NCBI GenBank assembly: GCA_035628055.1
Contig: DASPKO010000073.1
Coordinates: forward strand, 1 to 8,101
Reading direction: 5' to 3'
Source of the DNA: DASPKO01 sp035628055
Lineage (GTDB): Bacteria > Planctomycetota > Phycisphaerae > Phycisphaerales > UBA1924
DNA: 8,101 nt
Translations under genes and position numbers: made by a program
Shown: positions 1 through 5,064 of the stretch, piece by piece
How positions within the stretch are numbered: the first letter of the stretch is position 1
Layout of the letters: every line of letters starts with the position of its first letter
Notes under the pieces: model-generated
The model's database searches: none
Told to the model about the DNA's origin: nothing
What the model saw: only the letters and a program-made list of their open reading frames with translations

Positions 1-265
1 CCAGCCCACCCGCCAGCAGGCTCGCCCCCACCAGCTTCCACAGCACCACGGGCTCGGCCGCAAAGACGCTGGCCTGCTCACCCGGCGCGCGCACCACGAA
101 CCGCGCCACCACCCACGCCCCCCACAAGAGCGGCAGGGCCACCGTGCCGCGCACCGCGATCGCCGTGATCGGCCCGATCTGTCCCGAGTGGAAGACGCTC
201 TTGCTCAGGAGCTCCCCCACCGCCCAGAGCACGCCCGTGAGCACCGCCAGGATGATCGCCGCCAT
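1..265 (-). CDS. EamA/DMT-family membrane transporter, N-terminal part (cut by window edge)
   Basis: Eighty-eight codons are visible, reading leftward from an ATG at 265 and running off the window. The protein begins MAAIILAVLTGVLWAVGELL, a first membrane helix (about residues 2-20). A short loop with SKSVFHSGQIGPITA follows, then a second helix (about 31-57) and the start of a third (from about 74). A helix opening with a G-x-x-W-x-x-x-E/K pattern, followed by 'IGPITAIAVRG', is typical of the first EamA repeat in drug/metabolite transporters, which have about ten helices. The substrate cannot be told from this fragment. The start was chosen because it places the first helix directly at the N-terminus; no clear Shine-Dalgarno sequence precedes it. 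The gene lies 88 bp downstream of the acetyltransferase gene in the same direction, with no terminator between them, so co-transcription is possible. The family call is fairly sure and the function is open. Confidence 0.72.
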   Translation of the reverse strand, partial: MAAIILAVLTGVLWAVGELLSKSVFHSGQIGPITAIAVRGTVALPLLWGAWVVARFVVRAPGEQASVFAAEPVVLWKLVGASLLAGGL

Positions 266-353
266 GCCGGCAGGATAGTGCCGGCGGCTCGAGACCGATC
301 CGCCTCACCCGGCCCCGCCCCCTCGGCACCTTGGCACCCTGCCACCCGACACC

Positions 354-1538
354 TCAGAAAAAATCCCCCATCCCCGGCGCCGCCCCCGCGAACATTGCCC
401 GCGCCAGCCCCAGCGCGCCCGCCTCGCCCGCCAGCAAGCCCGCCCGCGCCAGGCTCTCGGGCGTCGCGAACCCGGCGTACAGCGCCGCCAGCCCCCGCGC
501 CCCTACCTCCAGCACCACCCCGCCCCGCGCCCCGCACCGGCCCACACACTGCTCCACCTCCAGGTTCACCGTCCCGGCGTTCCCGGGCGCCTCCTCGTCG
601 CGCACCCGGAGCGTGAGGCGCCCGCTGAGCCCCGCCGGATAACCCCGCGCCTCGAGCGCGGCACGCACGTGCGTCACCCGCAGCATCCAGTAGTGATGCA
701 GCTTCACGCTGTAGCGCTGCTCTCCCAGCAGCATCAGCAGCGGCTCGCCCGGCCCGCAGTGCCACACCAGGTCCGTCCCCAGCGTCCCGTAGCCCGACAG
801 GAATCGCACCAGGCGGGCCCCCGCCCCGGCCGTGACGAACGCCAGGTCGCTCACGTGCACCTCGTGGTGCCCGTTCTCCAGGCGGCTCTGCGTCAGCAGC
901 GCATACCCCTCGATCCCGCCCGGGCCGCCCGGGCCGGGAAAGACGAACCCGTGCGCCGGCTCGCGTCGCGGCGGCGGGGAGAGCACGCGCTCCCACATCA
1001 GCTCCGAGCGGTCCAGGGCCCCTTCCCGGGCCCGCGCGCACTGCGCATAGACCGCCGCGATCGCGGCCCGGTCCTCATCGGTCAGCGCCCGCGCCCCCAC
1101 CTCGCCCGCGCCCCGGTCCAGCCGCGCCAGCGGCACCCGCAGCTCGAACCGCGACCCCGCCTGCTCATACCCGACGCGCCGGTACAGCGCCTGCGTCGCC
1201 GGATAGAGCGCCGACAGGGCCACGCCGCGCTCGAACAGCTCGAGCACCGCCCGCCGCATCAGCTCGCGCGCGACCCCCGCGCCCCGCGCCTCGGGAGCAA
1301 CCCCCACCGCGGCCACGCCCCACATCGGAACGCTGCGACCCCCGAAGAACTGGCCCATCGGGTACAGCACCAGACCGGCCGCGACGTGCCCACCCTCCGT
1401 CACTCCCACCCGCGGCTCCGCCCGCGCCAGCCTCGCGACCCACTCCCCCGTCTCCGCCTCCGTGCGCGCAAAGCTGTGGGCCAGCACCCGCGCATAGCCC
1501 CGCGCGTGCTCCGCCTCGCCCAGCGGTCCGTACCACAT
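354..1538 (-). CDS. Eis-like GNAT N-acetyltransferase (GNAT + GNAT-like + SCP2-type C-terminal domain)
   Basis: The 394-aa product matches the layout of the Eis family (Mycobacterium tuberculosis Eis is about 400 aa). An N-terminal GNAT domain (about 1-138) has the acetyl-CoA-binding segment VGVAPEARGAGVARELM at 78-94, fitting R-x-x-G-x-A at 85-90. A central degenerate GNAT-like part (about 145-290) follows, then an SCP2-like domain (about 295-394) with GRLTLRVRDEEAPGN at 306-320 and LAALYAGF at 350-357. In characterised Eis enzymes a tyrosine (Tyr126) and the carboxylate of a C-terminal phenylalanine act in catalysis. Here Tyr119 in ALYRRVGYE and the terminal Phe-Phe (393-394) fit both. Such enzymes acetylate amines, including aminoglycosides and polyamines; the natural substrate here is unknown. 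The ATG at 1538 has a GGAG (complement of 1545-1548) six bases upstream. The gene is divergent from the exported protein at 1926 and precedes the EamA-type transporter. Confidence 0.88.
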   Translation of the reverse strand: MWYGPLGEAEHARGYARVLAHSFARTEAETGEWVARLARAEPRVGVTEGGHVAAGLVLYPMGQFFGGRSVPMWGVAAVGVAPEARGAGVARELMRRAVLELFERGVALSALYPATQALYRRVGYEQAGSRFELRVPLARLDRGAGEVGARALTDEDRAAIAAVYAQCARAREGALDRSELMWERVLSPPPRREPAHGFVFPGPGGPGGIEGYALLTQSRLENGHHEVHVSDLAFVTAGAGARLVRFLSGYGTLGTDLVWHCGPGEPLLMLLGEQRYSVKLHHYWMLRVTHVRAALEARGYPAGLSGRLTLRVRDEEAPGNAGTVNLEVEQCVGRCGARGGVVLEVGARGLAALYAGFATPESLARAGLLAGEAGALGLARAMFAGAAPGMGDFF

Positions 1539-1630
1539 CTCTCGCTCCGGCTCCGTGCCCCCGGCGCTGTCCGACCAGCGCCCGCGAGCTTACCCAGTTT
1601 CAAATCCGCCACGAAAACCGCCCACGACCC

Positions 1631-1659
1631 TTGCGTCCCGCGGGACCCCAAAGTATGGT
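1631..1659 (+). promoter_or_regulatory. Candidate sigma-70-type promoter for the PEP-CTERM-like gene
   Basis: TTGCGT (1631-1636) and TATGGT (1654-1659) are separated by exactly 17 bases, in the least GC-rich part of the intergenic region. Each hexamer keeps the most conserved positions (TTG of the -35, TA and final T of the -10). Transcription would start near 1666, leaving a leader of about 260 nt before the ATG at 1926. This is a pattern match only, and a closer promoter with an unfamiliar sigma factor cannot be excluded. Confidence 0.4.
1635..1646. promoter_or_regulatory. Perfect 12-bp palindrome inside the promoter spacer (operator candidate)
   Basis: GTCCCGCGGGAC at 1635-1646 equals its own reverse complement. 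It overlaps the last two bases of the candidate -35 box and fills the first part of the 17-bp spacer. A dimeric regulator bound here would block RNA polymerase and could also affect the divergent acetyltransferase gene. GC-rich DNA produces such palindromes fairly often, so the position is the main argument. Confidence 0.3.
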
Positions 1660-1884
1660 GCCTGCAGAGGAGATCGAGAGCCGGCGTCCGCGCGGCGCCC
1701 CGCTCTGAACATGCCACCGAACCGCCCGGCCTCGCGCCGGCCGTCGCCGGTCTTCGCCGACCGCCAGGCCCCGCGTCCGCGGGCGGCGCTCGCGCTGGCT
1801 GTCGGTGCGGACCCGCGGCCTGTTCGATCGGCTCGGAACCGTTGTCTGTGCCGCGCGCGTGCGCGGCCGGTTCGTCCGTGTGTG

Positions 1885-1902
1885 GGCCGAACGCTATCGG
1901 CC
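1885..1902 (+). promoter_or_regulatory. Small hairpin just upstream of the ribosome binding site
   Basis: GGCCGA (1885-1890) pairs with TCGGCC (1897-1902) around a six-base loop, ACGCTA. The helix ends 12 bases before the GAGG Shine-Dalgarno sequence at 1915-1918. It could shape the leader of the exported-protein mRNA, or it could be chance; there is no T-run, so it is not a terminator. Confidence 0.25.
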
Positions 1903-1925
1903 GCTCTGGAGAGAGAGGAAAGATC

Positions 1926-2627
1926 ATGAAGAAGTTCGCGTTTGCCAGCGCCGTCGCGGTGGGCCTGCTGGCCCAGGCCGCCTCGGCCCAGTCGTTCAAC
2001 GTCGACCTCGACACCGCGCCCGGCGCCCCCGGCGCTGGCGCGCCCGCCACCACCTTCGGCGCCGCCGCGGGCCAGGCCGGATTCTGGAACACCCTGACCG
2101 GTTCCACCGCCACGGCCATCACCCTGTCCGACCTGCTCGGAAACGCCTCGCGCGTCATGCTCACCCGCAGCAGCGCCGCCGGCGGCAACTTCTCCTCCGC
2201 CAACGCCAACGCCAACGGCGACTTCGCCCTCCTCATGGAGGACGGCCAGGACCTCTCCGCCAGCACCGGGCCCGTCAGCTACGTCTTCTCCGGCCTGGCG
2301 CCCGGCAGCTACGACGTCTACACCTACGCCAACGCCCCCGACTTCGGGCCGGACATGACCATCATCGCCACGACCAACCCCACCGGCAGCGCCAACCCGC
2401 AGACCATCGGCGGCAACTACCCCGCGCCCGACACCTTCGGCGTCGGCATCACCCACGCACTCCACAGCGTCACCGTCGGGTCCGACGGCCTGCTCACCAT
2501 CACCGCCGATGGCGACGTCGGCTCTTTCGGCACCGTCAACGGGTTCCAGCTCACTCTCATCCCCGCCCCGGGCTCCCTGGCCCTCCTCGGGCTCTCTGCC
2601 CTGGCTTTCCGCCGGCGTCGCGCCTGA
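1926..2627 (+). CDS. Exported protein with PEP-CTERM-like C-terminal sorting signal
   Basis: The product has 233 aa. Residues 1-21 form a classical signal peptide: Lys2-Lys3, a hydrophobic core AFASAVAVGLLA, and the cleavage motif Ala-Ser-Ala before Gln22. The mature part (22-210) is rich in Gly, Ala, Thr, Asn and Ser, lacks cysteine, and contains a Asn-Ala repeat (NANANANG, 92-98) and a GLAPGSYDVYTYANAP segment (123-138) that reads like beta-sandwich strands. The tail (212-233) is IPAPGSLALLGL, a short hydrophobic helix, then Phe-Arg-Arg-Arg-Arg-Ala. This is the planctomycete 'PAP' variant of the PEP-CTERM signal that exosortase is thought to process at the cytoplasmic membrane. The ectodomain's role is not recognised. 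The ATG at 1926 has GAGG (1915-1918) seven bases upstream; the frame stays open far upstream, but that part is antisense to the acetyltransferase and would bury the signal peptide. A strong terminator follows, so the gene is probably transcribed alone. Confidence 0.88.
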   Translation: MKKFAFASAVAVGLLAQAASAQSFNVDLDTAPGAPGAGAPATTFGAAAGQAGFWNTLTGSTATAITLSDLLGNASRVMLTRSSAAGGNFSSANANANGDFALLMEDGQDLSASTGPVSYVFSGLAPGSYDVYTYANAPDFGPDMTIIATTNPTGSANPQTIGGNYPAPDTFGVGITHALHSVTVGSDGLLTITADGDVGSFGTVNGFQLTLIPAPGSLALLGLSALAFRRRRA

Positions 2628-2677
2628 GCGCGCTCGGCCGCACCGGAGACGCCCGTCTCTTTCTCGCCTCTTCGCTC

Positions 2678-2707
2678 CCAGGGCCCCGCAAGGGGCCCTG
2701 GTTTTTT
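2678..2707 (+). terminator. Strong intrinsic terminator
   Basis: A perfect 10-bp GC-rich stem (2678-2687 with 2692-2701) closes on a GCAA tetraloop (2688-2691, a stable GNRA loop) and is followed directly by TTTTTT (2702-2707). It lies about 50 bp after the stop codon of the exported-protein gene and separates that gene from the signalling genes to the right. Confidence 0.92.
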
Positions 2708-2921
2708 GCGCCGGGGCGAAAAACACCCCGGGCCGGACCTGTATCGCCAACCCCGGCTCCGCCGCCGCCGTTGCCCATCCCGCCCCCGTAGACCAGCCCG
2801 GCCCCAAAGCGCGGTTACCGGCCCCGCCGCTCAAGCCGGTCCCGCCGCCGCCCGATACCGCTTGGATCGGAGCGCGGCTCGCCCGAGCCGGCCGACGCCA
2901 ATCCCCCGCGGAGGTTCACCC
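2708..2921. other. Intergenic region before the signalling genes
   Basis: Together with the bases around the terminator this makes 294 bp without a gene between 2627 and 2922. A second, weaker inverted repeat, CCGGGG (2711-2716) with CCCCGG (2726-2731), follows the terminator but lacks a T-run. Further right, CGGCTCG (2875-2881) and CGAGCCG (2884-2890) form a 7-bp inverted repeat with a 2-bp gap, 20 bp before the Shine-Dalgarno sequence; it could be an operator. No clear -35/-10 pair was found, although a promoter for the downstream genes is expected here. Confidence 0.5.
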
Positions 2922-3314
2922 GTGCGACAGGCCTTCCTCGACTTTCTGGCGACCGACGGCGGGCTCTCGCCGCGCACGATCGACAGCGTCCGTGAGCTCC
3001 TCCGCAGCCCCCCCGAGCCCATCGGTTCCATCGCCTTCAGCTACGGCATGGTCACCGGCGCCGACATCGACCTCATCCTGGCCGACCAGCGCCGCACCCA
3101 CCGCCGCTTCGGCGAGATCGCCATGGCCATGGGCATGCTCACCAAGGCCCAGGTCGAGACCCTCGTCCGCGTCCAGCAGGTCCGCGCCGCCACCGAGACC
3201 GCCGAGGCCCTGGTCCTCTCCGGCGCCGCCTCCATCGACGACATGGCCACGCTCCTGGGCCGGTTCCTCATGAGGGCCTCCTCCGGCGTCGCCGCCACCA
3301 GCGAAGCCCGCTAG
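2922..3314 (+). CDS. Small protein with two tandem MshEN/GspE-N-like motifs, possible c-di-GMP reader
   Basis: The product has 130 aa, no signal peptide and no membrane helix, so it is probably cytoplasmic. Two similar segments follow each other at a 29-residue period: PIGSIAFSYGMVTGADID, running on to Gln56 (33-56), and RFGEIAMAMGMLTKAQVE, running on to Gln85 (62-85). Both fit the pattern (R/P)-hydrophobic-G-x-I-x6-G-hydrophobic-(T)...hydrophobic-Q of the N-terminal domain of type II secretion and MSHA ATPases, which in MshE binds c-di-GMP through two such motifs. The first copy has Pro in place of the usual Arg. An N-terminal helical part (1-30) and a C-terminal helix (about 93-117) flank them. 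The GTG start is set by GGAGG (2910-2914) seven bases upstream; the frame is open further left, but only through Arg/Pro-rich sequence running back into the terminator. The diguanylate cyclase gene begins 36 bp downstream. Function is inferred, not recognised from a named family member. Confidence 0.8.
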   Translation: MRQAFLDFLATDGGLSPRTIDSVRELLRSPPEPIGSIAFSYGMVTGADIDLILADQRRTHRRFGEIAMAMGMLTKAQVETLVRVQQVRAATETAEALVLSGAASIDDMATLLGRFLMRASSGVAATSEAR

Positions 3315-3350
3315 CACGCCCCCCGGCTTCTCCCGGCGCCCGAGAGACCG

Positions 3351-5027
3351 ATGAGCCCACCGCCCAGCGACACCCGGTCACTCTTCGCACGCCTCAAGCA
3401 GGCGCGCCGGCTCCCCACCCCGCCCGGCACCGCCATCCGTGTCATCGAGCTCTGCCGCCGCGACCAGACCGAGGTCCAGGAGATCGCCGATGCCATCATG
3501 TGCGACCCGGTCCTCTCGGCCCGGCTCCTGAAGTTCGCCAACTCGGCCGCGACCGGCCACGCCCGCGAGATCCTCTCCATCCGCCAGGCCGTCATGCTTT
3601 TGGGCCTGCGCAGCGTCAAGCTCGCGGCCCTGGGCTTCTCCATCGCGCCCCCGGAGCCCTCCGGATCCTGCGGGGGCTTCGACCTCTCCGAGTTCTGGGC
3701 GGCGAGCTGCGCCACCGCGGTCGTCTCGCGCCACCTCGCCGGCGAACGCTTCGGGCTCGACCGCGAGGAGGCCTTCACCGCCGGCCTCCTCTCGGGCATC
3801 GGACGCCTGGCGATGGCCCGCGGCGTCCCCGATGATTACGCCTCCGTCATGGCGGGGAACCCCGTCGGCACCGAGCTGGTCAAGGCCGAGCGCGAGATCA
3901 TCGGGATCGACCACGCCGAGCTCGGCTCCCAGATCCTCCAGGACTGGCAGCTCCCTTCCGTCCTCGTCGGCGCCGTGGCCTATCAGTACGAGCCGGACAA
4001 GGCCCCCGAGCCGGCCCGCCCCCTCGCCACGCTCGTGAACGTCGCCGGCGCGCTCGCTCCCATCCTGGCCGAGGCCTCCCCCTCGCCAGCCAGCCAGGCC
4101 CGCGCGCGCGAGGCCGTCGAGCAGACCCTGGGCCTGGACAAGGCCGCCTGGAACGCCGCCGCCGAGTCCATGAACTCCGAGCTGGCGAAGATGGCCGAGG
4201 TCTTCAACGTGAAGCTCCCCGACGGGGGCATGCACGACCTCTACGCCGAGGCCCAGGAGGAGGCCACCCGCGCGGGCATGGTGGCCCAGCTCGAGCGCAC
4301 CATCGCCGTCCGCGACGCCGAGGAGCTGCTGAAGCGCGCCACCACCGACGCCCTCACCGGCATCGCCAACCGCGCCAAGTTCGACGAGCGCCTCGCCGAG
4401 ATGGTGCGCGGCCTGCGCCGCGCCCACGGCGACTTCGCGCTCATCCTCTTCGACATCGACCACTTCAAGAAGTTCAACGACACGTGGGGGCACAAGACCG
4501 GCGACCTGGTCCTCACCCGCGTCGCCCGCTGCGTCGCCTCGAGCCTGCGCGACGTCGACCTCGTGGCCCGCTATGGCGGGGAGGAGTTCGCCGTCCTCAC
4601 TCCCGCCACCGACCGCCGCGGCGCGTGCCTCCTGGCGGCCCGCCTCTGCAAGGCCGTGGAGGACCTCCGCGTCCAGGTCCAGGACGAAGTCCTCTCCGTG
4701 ACCATCAGCGCGGGGGCTGTCTCCACGAGCGACTATCAAACGTCCGCCGCCGACCCCGAGAGGCTCGTCGCCGACGCCGACGCCCAGCTCTATCTCTCCA
4801 AGAGCGCCGGCCGCAACACCTGGTCCTACCGGGGCGTCTCCGCCTCGACCGTGCCCCGCTCGGCCGCCCCACGCCCCGCCGCCCCGGCCGCCGCGACCGC
4901 GCCCAGCGGCCCGGCGCCCGCGGAGCCCGAGGCGCGAGCGGCGGAAAGCGGTCGCTCTCCCACTGGCCCGGGCGCCCCGCCCGCCGGCACATCCCAGCCC
5001 GCCCCCGGGGCCATCACGGCGGCCTAG
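3351..5027 (+). CDS. HDOD-GGDEF signalling protein, probable active diguanylate cyclase
   Basis: The product has 558 aa. Residues about 12-215 form an HDOD domain: LPTPPGTAIRVIELCRRD (21-38), the segment DPVLSARLLKFANSA (52-66), and the late motif DHAELGSQILQDWQLP (187-202). HDOD is a non-hydrolytic relative of HD domains and serves as a signalling scaffold. A helical, probably coiled-coil linker (about 295-332) leads into a GGDEF domain (about 330-492). Its key residues are intact: DALTGIANR (333-341), Asp368 in LFDIDHFKKFND, and the active-site GGEEF (409-413). The inhibitory-site motif Arg400-Asp-Val-Asp403 lies five residues before it, as the product-feedback RxxD site should. The domain should make c-di-GMP from two GTP. 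Residues 497-558 are an Ala/Pro-rich, probably disordered tail. The ATG at 3351 has only a weak purine stretch (GAGAGA) upstream. The small MshEN-like gene ends 36 bp before it, suggesting one operon. Confidence 0.93.
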   Translation: MSPPPSDTRSLFARLKQARRLPTPPGTAIRVIELCRRDQTEVQEIADAIMCDPVLSARLLKFANSAATGHAREILSIRQAVMLLGLRSVKLAALGFSIAPPEPSGSCGGFDLSEFWAASCATAVVSRHLAGERFGLDREEAFTAGLLSGIGRLAMARGVPDDYASVMAGNPVGTELVKAEREIIGIDHAELGSQILQDWQLPSVLVGAVAYQYEPDKAPEPARPLATLVNVAGALAPILAEASPSPASQARAREAVEQTLGLDKAAWNAAAESMNSELAKMAEVFNVKLPDGGMHDLYAEAQEEATRAGMVAQLERTIAVRDAEELLKRATTDALTGIANRAKFDERLAEMVRGLRRAHGDFALILFDIDHFKKFNDTWGHKTGDLVLTRVARCVASSLRDVDLVARYGGEEFAVLTPATDRRGACLLAARLCKAVEDLRVQVQDEVLSVTISAGAVSTSDYQTSAADPERLVADADAQLYLSKSAGRNTWSYRGVSASTVPRSAAPRPAAPAAATAPSGPAPAEPEARAAESGRSPTGPGAPPAGTSQPAPGAITAA

Positions 5028-5064
5028 CTAGCGCGCTCCCGCCGCCCTCCATTACCATGTCCGC

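Larger units (their letters stand above)
1539..1925. other. Divergent intergenic region (387 bp)
   Basis: No convincing gene lies here. Open frames crossing the stretch are low-complexity Arg/Pro/Ala readings typical of GC-rich non-coding DNA. The region holds the upstream signals of two divergent genes. It is slightly less GC-rich at about 1590-1665, which carries the runs 'tttcaaatc', 'cgaaaac' and 'caaagtatgg'. The rightward promoter candidate and the palindrome are listed separately. On the minus strand no promoter for the acetyltransferase was convincing. Confidence 0.7.

Noticed and set aside
205..1041. 278-codon minus-strand open frame overlapping the acetyltransferase and transporter
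   Set aside because: Out of frame with both supported genes, and Gly/Arg/Ala-rich without any domain.
669..1925. Upstream extension of the exported-protein frame back to an ATG at 669
   Set aside because: This part is antisense to the Eis-like gene, reads as Arg/Pro/His-rich noise, and would place the signal peptide in the middle of a protein. The ATG at 1926 has a good ribosome binding site.
2711..2731. Second inverted repeat right after the terminator
   Set aside because: Only six base pairs with a nine-base loop and no T-run on the plus strand; such repeats are expected in DNA this GC-rich, so it is not called as a terminator.
1590..2834. 414-codon minus-strand open frame over the exported protein and its terminator
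   Set aside because: It crosses a strong intrinsic terminator and an intergenic region, and its product is a Gly/Ala/Val/Asp repeat-like shadow of the plus-strand gene.
2706..2921. Upstream start at 2706 for the small MshEN-like protein
   Set aside because: It would begin inside the T-run of the terminator and add 72 Arg/Pro/Ala residues without pattern; the GTG at 2922 has an ideal GGAGG.
3378..4739. 453-codon open frame on the minus strand opposite the HDOD-GGDEF gene
   Set aside because: The opposite strand has clear HDOD and GGDEF motifs; this reading is repetitive Gly/Val/Asp/Glu sequence.
5023..5033. CTAGCTAG palindrome at the end of the cyclase gene
   Set aside because: It comes from two overlapping stop codons in different frames (5025-5027 and 5029-5031) and has no stem-loop or T-run, so there is no support for a terminator or attachment site.
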